DNA of 64,000 nucleotides from Psychrobacter sp. BI730. GTDB lineage: Bacteria; Pseudomonadota; Gammaproteobacteria; Pseudomonadales; Moraxellaceae. Below are positions 45,107 to 54,481 of the stretch, piece by piece. The position numbers were made by a program, and so were the translations under genes. The stretch spans positions 186,001 through 250,000 of the forward strand of contig NZ_JAATTV010000004.1 of assembly GCF_013414195.1 (NCBI RefSeq), written 5' to 3'. The notes under the pieces were generated by a model. It was given only the letters and a program-made list of their open reading frames with translations. It did no database searches and had not been told where the DNA came from. Each line of letters starts with the position of its first letter. The first letter of the stretch is position 1.

Positions 45107-45985
45107 TTAACCTTTGGAGGTATCTTTAATGGATTTAGCAGCTGTGCGCTGGATTATGGAATTGATATCTTCAGTGACTGAACTGCCATCTAGCACAGGT
45201 CTCATTTGAGTGTATTTTTCTAATGGATCAGCTGGTGCATCGTCCGTTTCAAATAGGCTCAAGATATTACGACGTTTGATATTGAGCTGATTTAAGATAA
45301 AGCTCTTAACAAAATCATTGGCAGGGTTTTTGATGATTTCTGATGGTTTGGCATATTGAGCTACTTTGCCGTCTGATAACAACAAAATGCGATCAGAGAG
45401 TGTCATCGCTTCTTCAGGATCATGTGTCACAATCAAAGTGGTTAGCTCATAACGCTCTGCAATCTCGCGAATACGTGCCTTAATGGTCTCTTTAATAACC
45501 CCGTCTAAGGCAGATAAAGGCTCATCTAATAATAAAATTTTCGGCTTCATCACTAGAGTACGCGCTAATGCAACACGCTGCTTTTGCCCACCAGAGAGCT
45601 GGCTGATTCGCTTGTTCAAATGCGGCTTAATCTCCAAAAGGTCAACCAGCTCATTAACCTCCGCTTGTGTGCTGACGTTAGGTCTATTACGTAGCCCATA
45701 TTCAATATTCTGCTTTACATTCAAGTTAGGGAACAACGCATAGTCTTGGAATACAATATTGAAACCTCTGTGCTTCATAGGCACACGTGTGATGTCTTCC
45801 TTATCATAGGCAAGTCGACCAGAACTAATATCGGTTAGACCTAAAATAATATGCAGCAACGTGGTTTTCCCACAGCCAGATGGGCCCAATATTGAAACAA
45901 TCTCACCCTTATTTACCTTTAGGGAGATATCCTCAAAAATAACTTTGCCATCATACTTCTTAGTCACATTTCTTAGTTCTAACAT
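45107..45985 (-). CDS. Aminophosphonate ABC transporter, ATP-binding protein
   Basis: 292 residues from ATG 45985 (MLELRNVTKKYDGK); a longer frame to 46063 adds an atypical N-terminus. Walker A GPSGCGKTT, Q-loop FQDY, signature LSGGQKQR, Walker B ILLLDEP and switch His in VTHDPEE are all present. The C-terminal extension of about 55 residues does not look like a TOBE domain. It is the first gene of the minus-strand operon ATPase, permease, binding protein, oxidase, hydrolase, divergent from a LysR regulator. Confidence 0.92.
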   Translation of the reverse strand: MLELRNVTKKYDGKVIFEDISLKVNKGEIVSILGPSGCGKTTLLHIILGLTDISSGRLAYDKEDITRVPMKHRGFNIVFQDYALFPNLNVKQNIEYGLRNRPNVSTQAEVNELVDLLEIKPHLNKRISQLSGGQKQRVALARTLVMKPKILLLDEPLSALDGVIKETIKARIREIAERYELTTLIVTHDPEEAMTLSDRILLLSDGKVAQYAKPSEIIKNPANDFVKSFILNQLNIKRRNILSLFETDDAPADPLEKYTQMRPVLDGSSVTEDINSIIQRTAAKSIKDTSKG

Positions 45986-46243
45986 AATTTTCAGCCCAAA
46001 CTTATATTGTGGGGTTGGCAGTGAGTAATAACTCAAGCAGATACACTGAAATAAATTGTTCAATGCTTTAATCGTTTACACGTAACTAATATAGAAGATG
46101 AATATGACAGTTTGGTGTCAAATATAAGGTTAGCTTATACATTTAATCATTCAGTCTTATTTATCGTGTATAACTTCTCGTACTTCCCAGAGATAAGCCT
46201 GACAGTCTCTGCAACTGAAACCTATATGAAAAACGGGGGTCAT

Positions 46244-47119
46244 ATGACGAAAAAACCTTACACCTATAATCAGCTAAATATCTTAAACTCTGTGCTTGAG
46301 GAAGGTAATTACACGCAGGCGGCTAAACATTTGGGTGTGTCTCAATCTGCCATTAGCCAAGCATTATCTACGCTTGAAAACAATCTTGGGTTTAAGCTAT
46401 TTATGCAGCGTGGCAGGCACTTTGTGCCAACAGATTACTGCTTAGAGCTTGGAACGTTAACGAGTAAAGTGCAAGCAGTTGAAGATGAACTAGATCAGCT
46501 GATTCAAAGGAGTAAAGTTTTTGAATCAGCTATATTGAAGGTGGGTCTATGCAGCCCGCTGCCGGGCACTGAAATTATTAGGCAGTTTAGTAAGCGCTAT
46601 CCCAAGCTACAGACTGAAATCTATTTTGGTAATTTCCATGAAACGTTTAGTAGAGTGGTTAACGGTCAGGTAGATGTTGGTATTCTTGCAAATGTTCCAA
46701 AAAGTGACAAGTTACAGTTTAAGAAATGTGCTACCCAAAGGCTTGTTGCTTTGTGCTCACCGAACCATGCTTTTGCATCAAGAGAATCTATAAGCTTAAC
46801 TGAATTAGCGACCGAAACCGTTATATTCCGCACGCACGGCTCTACCACTCAAAAACTTATAAATGAGGCGCTAGCAAAAATTAATTTAGAGATAACCCCT
46901 ACGTATATCGTAAACACCCAAGAAAGTGTTTACGATGCGGTTTACCAAAACTTAGGTGTGGGATTTGCATGGAGCGAAAGCGCGATCAGAAAAGGTGGTT
47001 TTGTGAAGGTACCCATTGCGGAGCTACCTTCAGATTATGATGAGGTGGTCTTTTCACTCAAAAATGTAAACAACTTAGTGGTGACTGCTTTGATGAACTC
47101 TTTAGATACCTCTGGTTAG
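46244..47119 (+). CDS. LysR-type regulator of the aminophosphonate operon
   Basis: 291 residues from ATG 46244 with GGGGG just upstream; an in-frame start at 46112 would add 44 residues of unlikely sequence. N-terminal winged helix-turn-helix (YTQAAKHLGVSQSAISQALSTLE) and an effector-binding domain. It is divergent from the phosphonate transporter operon with about 260 bases between the starts, so it is probably the substrate-responsive activator, as is common for AEP use independent of the Pho regulon. Confidence 0.9.
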   Translation: MTKKPYTYNQLNILNSVLEEGNYTQAAKHLGVSQSAISQALSTLENNLGFKLFMQRGRHFVPTDYCLELGTLTSKVQAVEDELDQLIQRSKVFESAILKVGLCSPLPGTEIIRQFSKRYPKLQTEIYFGNFHETFSRVVNGQVDVGILANVPKSDKLQFKKCATQRLVALCSPNHAFASRESISLTELATETVIFRTHGSTTQKLINEALAKINLEITPTYIVNTQESVYDAVYQNLGVGFAWSESAIRKGGFVKVPIAELPSDYDEVVFSLKNVNNLVVTALMNSLDTSG

Positions 47120-47245
47120 ACTATTTGAAAAAAGCATCCTAATGTTTTCAATATATACGTATCTTGCGAAGTAAGTTTTCTGCATCAAATCCATTTATCA
47201 TAATTGATCTCTTGGGAACAATTAATGTGGTTGTGGAGTAAGTGT

Positions 47246-47470
47246 TTAGTTCATTTGAGTACCGGTCACGCTTATTTTTACCTGCATGATTAGTGATAAG
47301 CAATAAAGGATTAGTGCTAAGGCTAAAAAAATAAAAGTCAGAGGTAAAAACAGGCTTTCTTGAAGCACGCCATCAGAACCAATGTCACCGTAAAACAAGC
47401 TTTCCATCAGTCCAGACAGTGCAGCAAGGGCCAGCATAATTGAGCCACTAACAAATAATTTAGACGTCAT
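47246..47470 (-). CDS. Small two-helix membrane protein, DUF3955-like
   Basis: 74 residues with two hydrophobic segments (FVSGSIMLALAALSGLM and LTFIFLALALILYCLSLIM) separated by a short loop containing DGVLQESLFLP, which resembles the DUF3955 family motif. GGAG lies 8 bases before the ATG. Standalone gene of unknown function between two LysR genes. Confidence 0.7.
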   Translation of the reverse strand: MTSKLFVSGSIMLALAALSGLMESLFYGDIGSDGVLQESLFLPLTFIFLALALILYCLSLIMQVKISVTGTQMN

Positions 47471-47703
47471 AAAAGCTCCATAGGCTCATATTTAAGCATA
47501 ATAAGTCATTTTAAATTTAGAAGCATTCATCAAGTCATGAGTGCCTAGGCCTATATCGTATATGAAATAATACGCGGATTGGGCGCGCTCCTATTTTTTC
47601 ATAAACTATTCATACTCGGTCTTTAAAATTATCAATATTCATGAAAGTGAATTTATCTGTCGTTGACTATAAAAACTTGTGAGATCAAGCTGTAGATCCA
47701 AAC

Positions 47704-48597
47704 TCAAATCACTATCATCTGTTCTACTAGAAAATCTAAAAAAACACGTGTTTTTGGTGAAACCATATCTCGCTTTAAATAAATAGCGTAAGTAGCACTC
47801 AGTTCTTCATAGGGACTAAAAACATGATCTGGCATGACTTGAACTAATGACCCTTTCGCCAATTCATCTTTAACAGCCCACAGTGGTATTAGCGTCAGAC
47901 CTGTATGATTCAATACCAGCTGCTTCTGACCATTCACTGAGTTCACTGAAACCTGACTATTAATAATCAACTTTTTACGATCTTCTGCTATCAAAAACCA
48001 CTCTTTCCAACCGTTATAACCATATCGGATACATTGGTGATCAGCTAGATCGTCAATCCTACGAGGCGTGCCATTATTTTTTAAATATTGGGGGCTTGCA
48101 CACAGTAGAAAATCATTAAATACCAAGCGTCTGTCAATCATGGTCGAATCAGATAAGCGTCCACTTCGAATAGCTACGTCAATATTTTCTTCTATAAGAT
48201 CCACAACCCGCTCTGTTAACTCAATTTTTATATCAATATCTGGATATAACGACATAAATTTCGGTATTAACGGTAATACCATGCTTTCACCAAAACCGAC
48301 TGTCATGCTGATTTTCAGCTTACCCTGTGGCATTATTTGCAGGTCATTAACGGCTCTTTTGGCATTATCAAACTCTGACACAATTCGCTGAGAGTATTCG
48401 TAATATTTGTGCCCCGCTTCAGTCAAACTGGTGTTTCTGGTCGTTTTATTGAGCAGACGTACGCCCAACTCCTTTTCAAGCACTGCTAACTGCCGTGAAA
48501 TGGAAGACGGCTGTACATCAAAGATGCGGCTGGCCTCTGAAATGCTACCGGTTTCGACAACACTATTGAAGTATGCCAGTCGATTTATTGAGCTCAT
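47704..48597 (-). CDS. LysR-type regulator divergent from oxidoreductase
   Basis: 297 residues from ATG 48597 (MSSINRLAYFNSVVETGS) with AGAGGAG upstream; a longer frame to 48813 would overlap the divergent gene. It is of the CrgA/AaeR-like group with helix-turn-helix ISEASRIFDVQPSSISRQLAVLE. It is transcribed away from the quinone-reductase-like gene with 168 bases between, so probably regulates it in response to a reactive electrophile or quinone; this last point is inference. Confidence 0.92.
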   Translation of the reverse strand: MSSINRLAYFNSVVETGSISEASRIFDVQPSSISRQLAVLEKELGVRLLNKTTRNTSLTEAGHKYYEYSQRIVSEFDNAKRAVNDLQIMPQGKLKISMTVGFGESMVLPLIPKFMSLYPDIDIKIELTERVVDLIEENIDVAIRSGRLSDSTMIDRRLVFNDFLLCASPQYLKNNGTPRRIDDLADHQCIRYGYNGWKEWFLIAEDRKKLIINSQVSVNSVNGQKQLVLNHTGLTLIPLWAVKDELAKGSLVQVMPDHVFSPYEELSATYAIYLKRDMVSPKTRVFLDFLVEQMIVI

Positions 48598-48765
48598 TGC
48601 CACTCCTCTATTAAGTTGATAGGTATTCCATTTAACTGTAACCATGGCTTGCTCAAAAAGCAAAAGTAATTTGTTTACTGGGTAATGGTTTGCTGGATTA
48701 GCAACGTCTAAACTTATTGTCCTGAAACAAACAATAAGACATTCACACCAGTAAAGGGTAATAAC

Positions 48766-49749
48766 ATGAAAGCGATGATCATTAAAGAAATCGGTACAAC
48801 TGCAGTTTTTCAATTGGAAGAAAAACCAAAACCAACGGCAACACTAGGTCATATGGTTGTGGAAGTGAAAGCCACTAGTGTGAACCCTATTGATACCATG
48901 CTGCGCTCAGTCGAGCTGCCTTGGTCGGAGAATTTGCCAGAGATACTACACGGTGATGTAGCTGGTATTGTGAGCGAGATAGGTGCCGACGTCACTGAAT
49001 TTAGTGTTGGTGACGAAGTTTATGGTATGGCTGGTGGCCTCAACGGTATTGATGGTGCACTTGCTGAATTCATGTTAGTTGATGTGCGTTTAATGGCTAA
49101 AAAACCTAAAACACTCAGTATGAAGCAAGCTGCAGCCTTGCCGTTGGTCGCACTCACTTCTTATGAAGCACTCGTACAAAAAATGAATGTCAAAGAAGGC
49201 GATAATGTCCTGATTCATGGTGCAACAGGGGGCGTTGGTCATATTGCCGTTCAGCTAGCAAAAGTACTTGGCGCGACAGTCACTGCTACCTACTCTCCTG
49301 CTAATTGTGCACTAGCACAAACACTAGGCGCGGATCATCTAGTGGATTATACAACAGCGGAGGTTGATGACTATGTGGCGACGTATACTGACAGCGTGGG
49401 TTTTGACAAAGTTTTTGATACAGTAGCTGGTGATAATATACAAAAATCTTTTCAAGCAGTTAGATTCAATGGCCATGTCGCCACTATTTTACCGATTGCT
49501 GATCCATTGCAAGTTGCTCTCAAAGCCTTATCCTTTCACGCTGTTTTAGTGCTCATCCCATTATTTCATGGCGTCAACCATGAATCGCACGGTCGTATCC
49601 TGAAAATGATTGCAGAGCTGGTCGATAGTGGCAAAATCACGCCTATCATAGATGATAGTAACTACTCTATTTGGGAGGTAGCGCGCGCGCATGACCACCT
49701 TGAATCAGGTAAAGCAGTGGGTAAAATTACGCTTACTATAGAGTGGTAA
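48766..49749 (+). CDS. MDR-family NAD(P)H-dependent quinone oxidoreductase
   Basis: 327 residues of the medium-chain dehydrogenase/reductase superfamily without the structural-zinc cysteines, thus of the zeta-crystallin/quinone reductase type. GroES-like N-terminal domain (VKATSVNPIDTMLR), then Rossmann domain with GATGGVGHIAVQLAK at about 148-162, and a C-terminal KITLTIEW. Preceded by AAAGGG. It probably reduces quinones or enals in the cytoplasm and is under control of the divergent LysR gene. Confidence 0.9.
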   Translation: MKAMIIKEIGTTAVFQLEEKPKPTATLGHMVVEVKATSVNPIDTMLRSVELPWSENLPEILHGDVAGIVSEIGADVTEFSVGDEVYGMAGGLNGIDGALAEFMLVDVRLMAKKPKTLSMKQAAALPLVALTSYEALVQKMNVKEGDNVLIHGATGGVGHIAVQLAKVLGATVTATYSPANCALAQTLGADHLVDYTTAEVDDYVATYTDSVGFDKVFDTVAGDNIQKSFQAVRFNGHVATILPIADPLQVALKALSFHAVLVLIPLFHGVNHESHGRILKMIAELVDSGKITPIIDDSNYSIWEVARAHDHLESGKAVGKITLTIEW

Positions 49750-49948
49750 GGTTACCGAATAGACACGGTCACAGGCTTTGAACTCCTCTATCCTAGTGCC
49801 CTGACTTAGACCCCATCGAGAGAAATGGGTACAAACCAATATTCCACGCCAAGAATGGATAATGGTTTTTTAAATTGCTAAATGATGTGGGCTGTCATAA
49901 ATTTATTATGAATGGCCCATATAACGATCTTCTGAAGGAATAAAAATT

Positions 49949-50935
49949 ATGATGAGAAAAACGTTACTGCCAAGCGTGCTGTTATTAAGTCTGACTGCGT
50001 GCCAGAACACTAATACACAGGGCCTTGAGACAACAACGGTTTTACAAAACGACCTACCGACGACAACCTCAACCGATAAGTATACTAACAATATAACGGG
50101 CGATTACGTCACAGATGGCTATACAAAGCGTAACGAGGGTTATGACTGGTTTGCGATCAGCGTACGTGATGCTGGTCAAGATGCTATTAGTGTGTCTATT
50201 CGTTCTCGCATAGACAAAAAGAAACCTACTTGTACATTAGACACCGTACTTCATAAAGCTCATGATGGACGGTATCAGTTTTGGGTAGATAATAACCCCG
50301 TTTATTTGCGCTTTAATGACAATAGCTTATCCATTGAAGGTGAAGAAGCCTATCTACAAAAAACAGCTTTTTATTGTAGCGGCGGTGCAACGCTTGGTGG
50401 CGTATATCAAAAATTAAGCGATACGCTGGACACTCAACAATTGGACAATTCGCAATACGCTACATCACTCAACTATGGTGATTTTTCTACTCAAGTGACC
50501 AGCACCTCTGACGGCAATGGTGGTTATGTCTTAAAAATCCAGCCTATAGGCGAAGACATTATTGAGCGACCAATTAGCGATCCTGTTGTTAGTGCTGATG
50601 TGGGTGATATGAATGGCGATGGATATCCTGAAATTCTAGTATTCACCCAAAGTGTGGGTAGTGGCTCATATGGTGACGTGATTGCTTATTCGAGCAATAA
50701 AGGGCTGTCGTGGAGTCAAGTCTCTTATCCAGAGCTGACTGATACACTCAAACAAGGTTATATGGGGCATGATGAATTTTTGCTAGTTGAGAATGTGTTG
50801 GTTAGACGTTACCCACTCTATTTAGAAAACGATAGCAATGCCAATCCACAAGGTAAAACACGCCAAATCCAGTATCGTATGATCGAGGGTGAAGCTTCTC
50901 GTCAGTTTGTGGTTGACGCGGTTAATGAGTTTTAA
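49949..50935 (+). CDS. Lipoprotein with PliI-like C-terminal domain
   Basis: 328 residues with a lipobox LTAC (Cys18), hence membrane-anchored after processing. The N-terminal domain (about 45-160) is unrecognised and holds two Cys that may form a disulphide. The C-terminal part, GDMNGDGYPEILVFTQSVGSGSYG to IQYRMIEGEASRQF, resembles proteins of the PliI type, periplasmic inhibitors of I-type lysozyme, though the DxNxDG loop also recalls FG-GAP calcium motifs. First of a run of exported proteins to 53.3 kb. Confidence 0.75.
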   Translation: MMRKTLLPSVLLLSLTACQNTNTQGLETTTVLQNDLPTTTSTDKYTNNITGDYVTDGYTKRNEGYDWFAISVRDAGQDAISVSIRSRIDKKKPTCTLDTVLHKAHDGRYQFWVDNNPVYLRFNDNSLSIEGEEAYLQKTAFYCSGGATLGGVYQKLSDTLDTQQLDNSQYATSLNYGDFSTQVTSTSDGNGGYVLKIQPIGEDIIERPISDPVVSADVGDMNGDGYPEILVFTQSVGSGSYGDVIAYSSNKGLSWSQVSYPELTDTLKQGYMGHDEFLLVENVLVRRYPLYLENDSNANPQGKTRQIQYRMIEGEASRQFVVDAVNEF

Positions 50936-50974
50936 GCACCTCTTAAAAGTTTACTGGATAATAGGATAAAGCAA

Positions 50975-51502
50975 GTGCTATATAAAAACTTTAAAATACA
51001 GTTAATTTTAGCATTAACTGTATTAACTAGTGCCTGTACAAATATGGACCTTGTTCAAACTACAGCTATTAATACTGTATTTGAAGAGACGGCGCTGGTA
51101 AAAGCTAAACCAATAGCTATCGAAAAATCGAATATAAATTTTGACAGTCATCCAATTGCAAAACGTTATAGAACTGTGATTAGTGGGGAATATGCAAAAC
51201 AGGAAGTAAATTTTGCAAACCATTACGTAGTAATAACATGGGGCTGTGGTTCAGGCTGTGTCAGTGGTGCGATGGTCGATAGCCGAAATGGAACGGTTTA
51301 CCCTTTACCAGAAGATAAAGAATGGGGTGGTAATGGCACATATGTTACATTTGAACAGGAAAGCAATATTTTAACGTCAGTATGGGTAATTCCGACCCCA
51401 ACAGGCGATACTGAAGAAACGCGAAAATACTGGAGATGGGATGAGCAATCTAAAATATTTGCACATACTTCTGCATTTTCAACCTATCTTGAGAGTAAAT
51501 AA
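50975..51502 (+). CDS. Putative lipoprotein, 175 aa
   Basis: Starts at GTG 50975 with AGGAT upstream. The signal sequence has a lipobox LTSAC (Cys21). The conserved-looking core FANHYVVITWGCGSGCVSGAMVDSRNG has a WGCGSGC motif, likely a disulphide loop, seen in other uncharacterised periplasmic proteins. It lies 39 bases after the previous lipoprotein and 12 before the next small gene, suggesting one operon. Function unknown. Confidence 0.8.
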   Translation: MLYKNFKIQLILALTVLTSACTNMDLVQTTAINTVFEETALVKAKPIAIEKSNINFDSHPIAKRYRTVISGEYAKQEVNFANHYVVITWGCGSGCVSGAMVDSRNGTVYPLPEDKEWGGNGTYVTFEQESNILTSVWVIPTPTGDTEETRKYWRWDEQSKIFAHTSAFSTYLESK

Positions 51503-51514
51503 GAGAGAAAACCT

Positions 51515-51721
51515 GTGAAAAAAATTACCAAAGTGCAAATGGCAACGATAATCGCCATAGTCTTTTGTATTGTATGGGAAATTTATATAGGTATATGGTC
51601 TAGAACACAAGTTGGAGCGATAATAAGAGTAGATATATTCATTATTTATCCAATTTTGATCGCTCTAATTATTATTTCAGTCAAACAATATATAAAGAAT
51701 AAGCGAAGCAATCATAGATAA
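51515..51721 (+). CDS. Small membrane protein, 68 aa
   Basis: Starts at GTG 51515 with GAGAGA upstream. Two hydrophobic segments (MATIIAIVFCIVWEIYIGIW and VDIFIIYPILIALIIISV) and a positive tail (KNKRSNHR), so probably an inner-membrane hairpin. Third gene of the lipoprotein cluster. Not recognised. Confidence 0.65.
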   Translation: MKKITKVQMATIIAIVFCIVWEIYIGIWSRTQVGAIIRVDIFIIYPILIALIIISVKQYIKNKRSNHR

Positions 51722-51798
51722 AGAAGCTTAAGAACAGTGCTCGATGAAAAATTAAACTTTTCTTTTTGATGCTCATTTTTGCAAACAGGACATATGTC

Positions 51799-52638
51799 AT
51801 GCTTACCCTTCATATTGTTAACGGCGCATCAGCTTCTGGCACTTTAAAACATTATTTCGAACAAAATAAGCTTGATGGTACAAACCAAGTATTGTGCTTT
51901 GATGACTATTTGGCCATTGGCCCTTTATATGACGGTAATAAAGTCAATGATCATCAATTGTTAAACCAACGAGCCAACTATCTATTTGATATGTTACAAA
52001 TAGCGCATCTCGAAGAATTCGCTGACGCAACTATTGAAGATCAATGGTTAATAGATATTACTAAAGACATCAGTAAATTATGTCACTTTAACTTTACTCA
52101 TTACCACAAAGTGGTTATATGGCATGGAGATAATGCGCCTGAACGGTCGTTACTCTATTTGTGTTGCCATATAATTGATGAGCATAAACTCTACCATATC
52201 AGTATTAACGACTATAACCTCTCTACTCATATGCTACGTGGAGTGGGTGCCTGTTCTCTTGAAATGTTAGATTTCCTGCATAATCAAGAAAAAAAGATTA
52301 ATCCCGTAGATTGCGTGCAATATGCACAACTATGGCAAACGCTCGTTAAGTCCTCGAAGCGACCTGACAGCTTATTGCGAATTTTTGAGAGCAACGAAGT
52401 CAAATCTGTTGGTGAAGATTATTTTGATAAACAAATACTGACGCAATGCCAAGAACAAGGTCAAGGAAATTTTGTATTAATGATGGCATTGGTTGGCCGT
52501 GTTCTGGGGTTAAGTGAGCAGCTTATTACAGACACTTTCATTATCGCTCGAGTCTACTATTTAATCCAAAATACCAGTCTTGAGTATCAAGGAGATTTGG
52601 ATCAGCCGCGTCAGTTACAAGTTCGAGTCAGAGATTAA
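51799..52638 (+). CDS. DUF1835-domain protein
   Basis: 279 residues from ATG 51799 (MLTLHIVNGASASGTLK) with AGGA eight bases upstream; an in-frame ATG at 51766 adds 11 residues without a ribosome site. The LHIVNGxSAxGTLK start, the FDDYLAIGPL block and VVIWHGDNAPERSLL are typical of DUF1835, a cytoplasmic family of unknown function. No membrane segment. It may be independent of the flanking lipoproteins. Confidence 0.82.
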   Translation: MLTLHIVNGASASGTLKHYFEQNKLDGTNQVLCFDDYLAIGPLYDGNKVNDHQLLNQRANYLFDMLQIAHLEEFADATIEDQWLIDITKDISKLCHFNFTHYHKVVIWHGDNAPERSLLYLCCHIIDEHKLYHISINDYNLSTHMLRGVGACSLEMLDFLHNQEKKINPVDCVQYAQLWQTLVKSSKRPDSLLRIFESNEVKSVGEDYFDKQILTQCQEQGQGNFVLMMALVGRVLGLSEQLITDTFIIARVYYLIQNTSLEYQGDLDQPRQLQVRVRD

Positions 52639-52673
52639 TCATAATCACCAGCCCTAAATTCTAGGAAAATATC

Positions 52674-53348
52674 ATGAATGTTTTGAAATCTGGCTCAATC
52701 ATCTCGTTAGTGACATTAGTCACGCTAAGTGGCTGCCAGTACGCTAATACAAGACTAGAAAGTCAATTAAAGAAAGAGCCATCTGAAGTCATGCAGAAAC
52801 TGTTTAGTATCGAAACTGATAGACAGTTTTATATCACTTTTCCTGACCACAAGAATCAAGTGGCGTTAACTGAGTTTGTCAGTGCCAATGACAGCCAAGA
52901 TAGCAAACCGTATGTGAGAGGTGTATTAGCAGATAATAAAAATTATTCAGTGTCACTGGACTATAGAAATATCACCGCATTAAATGGCTCAAAAAATCAA
53001 AATATTGTTAAGTTCATCGTTCCTTATACATTAACCAATAGTAACGCTGTGTCAGATGAAACACTGTCTACTCTAGATAATCCAAACCTACCCAGCAACT
53101 CACTGTATTTAGGATTTTTCGAGCTAGATTATATTACCAATAATATTACTCAATACGATCAACAGCTCCTAGGCAAGTACAGCACTCTGACTGCGATAAG
53201 CTATGATGGACAAGATACTGTTAATATCAACATACGTCAGTACCCAACAGAGACTGACCAAAATAAAAATGTCAGATCCAGTTTTCACGACCTGACGTTT
53301 AAAGTGGGCGAAGAGATGACCCTGATTGAAAATGTGATTGTAGAATAA
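52674..53348 (+). CDS. Putative lipoprotein, 224 aa
   Basis: Signal sequence with lipobox LSGC (Cys21), followed by a mostly beta mature domain. No family recognised. AGGAAA precedes ATG 52674. Last of the exported-protein run; 35 bases after the DUF1835 gene. Confidence 0.75.
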   Translation: MNVLKSGSIISLVTLVTLSGCQYANTRLESQLKKEPSEVMQKLFSIETDRQFYITFPDHKNQVALTEFVSANDSQDSKPYVRGVLADNKNYSVSLDYRNITALNGSKNQNIVKFIVPYTLTNSNAVSDETLSTLDNPNLPSNSLYLGFFELDYITNNITQYDQQLLGKYSTLTAISYDGQDTVNINIRQYPTETDQNKNVRSSFHDLTFKVGEEMTLIENVIVE

Positions 53349-53455
53349 TTATTTATTGGCTTTGGGTATATCCCAGCGGAACCGTCTATAAAGCCTTTTA
53401 AACCTATTAACAGACTATTTATTTTCTGTAATAGTAGACTTGAAAAATATGATTT

Positions 53456-53620
53456 TTATAATAGAACCAACTCATAACTCGTACTACGCCCTGATGCTAC
53501 AAATTTTTGTATCATACCCTTCTCTACTAAATCATTAATATCTCGTAGTGCAGTGTCTATAGAGCACTTGGTTATTGTCGCCCATTTTTTAGTGCTGAGC
53601 TTGCTATGAAAATTAGTCAG
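53456..53620 (-). pseudogene. Fic-family protein, C-terminal fragment
   Basis: Reads LTNFHSKLSTKKWATITK, then CSIDTALRDINDLVEKGMIQ and FVASGRSTSYELVLL before a stop. This is the winged-helix end of Fic/DUF4172 adenylyltransferases, with the conserved GRSTSYEL. The catalytic Fic core is absent. A decayed gene remnant. Confidence 0.75.
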
Positions 53621-53631
53621 CAAAGTATTTG

Positions 53632-53683
53632 AGCTATGCTGAAGAAACCGTAGAACCGCACTTTATAAACCAAGCGTATTAAC
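53632..53683 (+). pseudogene. Resolvase C-terminal tail relic
   Basis: AGCTATGCTGAAGAAACCG and following bases translate as SYAEETVEPHFINQAY then stop, close to LSYAEKTVEPVLVN at the end of the serine recombinase at 33735. The first 16 bases recur just left of the IS at 38775. No resolvase core precedes it. Confidence 0.5.
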
Positions 53684-53744
53684 AGGAATCTGCTCATATA
53701 CCTTGTCTTAACACGATAGACTTGACATTATAAAAGCTCTCCAG

Positions 53745-53825
53745 AGTTAACTCATAGCTCGTATTACGTCCTGAAGCCTCAGATTTTTGCATCATGCCCT
53801 TCTCTATCAAATCATTATCTTGTAG
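53745..53825 (-). pseudogene. Second Fic C-terminal fragment
   Basis: Reads LLQDNDLIEKGMMQKSEA and SGRNTSYELTL, a second diverged copy of the same Fic tail as at 53456, with one codon lost in the LQD-(I)-NDL part. No stop at the expected place. Confidence 0.65.
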
Positions 53826-54060
53826 TAACTAATCCTCTCATCACTGTAGAAAACAGGCTAGACCATAGTCTATTTTTTGGTCTTCAAACTATAGATATTT
53901 AATACTATCACCGACTGAATAGTCTCCATTACTATATCAACCTCAAAAGCAGCAGATAGCCCTCCTGTCACCTTTCTCTGAATATCAAGCATGAGAAGGC
54001 TCTACTTACTTATCATTTAGGGATTCGCTTTCAATATTATTGGTCTAATCCAACAATATA

Positions 54061-54309
54061 GTAGAGGTAAAAATACTATAAAAATATAGTGCCTAAATAC
54101 GAGTTAAATTTTATTCGATTATAATTTACGTCGTAAGTATTCAATCGTATAATATCTATAGGCCTTAAATATCAATGTATGTAAGATATTGTCACAATAT
54201 GTACTTTAGTTGACCTACCTTGACATGGTAGAGGTCGTTGGTTCGAATCCGATTACGCCTACCAGATTCGAAAAGCCCCAATCTTAAGATTGGGGCTTTT
54301 TTTGTCTGT
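54061..54309 (+). repeat. tRNA-Val-derived 250-bp repeat, copy 1
   Basis: Contains the 3' half of a tRNA-Val (anticodon GAC). The anticodon arm is CTACC-TTGACAT-GGTAG (54215-54231), followed by variable loop AGGTC, T arm GTTGG-TTCGAAT-CCGAT, acceptor strand TACGCCT and ACCA ending at 54264. No D arm or 5' acceptor strand (expected AGGCGTA) lies upstream, so it cannot be a working tRNA. About 150 bases upstream and the terminator downstream are shared with the copy at 61698. Looks like a phage or island attR made by integration in a tRNA gene. Confidence 0.8.
54271..54303 (+). terminator. Terminator after tRNA-Val fragment 1
   Basis: AGCCCCAATCTTAAGATTGGGGCT followed by seven T; near-perfect 12-base stem. 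Probably the original terminator of the tRNA-Val transcript. Confidence 0.85.
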
Positions 54310-54481
54310 AATATATGGGCTGTAGAGAAAAATACTTTCTTATATCACCTCATAGTCATGATTATGCAATCAGATTTAAATCATTCAAAAAAGTGATGGT
54401 GACCAAAACGTGACCGACCCTTAAAAACCATTAAAATTAAAATCTTCTTTTTGACCTCTACTTTAAACTGTAAGCTAGAAC

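Larger units (their letters stand above)
53349..54060. other. Relic-rich region without an intact gene
   Basis: Holds two Fic C-terminal fragments on the minus strand, a resolvase-tail relic on the plus strand (53632-53682), and near 53363 a copy of the GGGTATA-YCC-YAGCGGAACC sequence also found at 33462. The rest is AT-rich with no open frame of note. Confidence 0.6.

Noticed and set aside
54201-54264. A complete tRNA-Val gene
   Set aside because: Only the anticodon arm, T arm and 3' acceptor strand are present; no D arm or 5' acceptor strand can be found upstream, in either copy.
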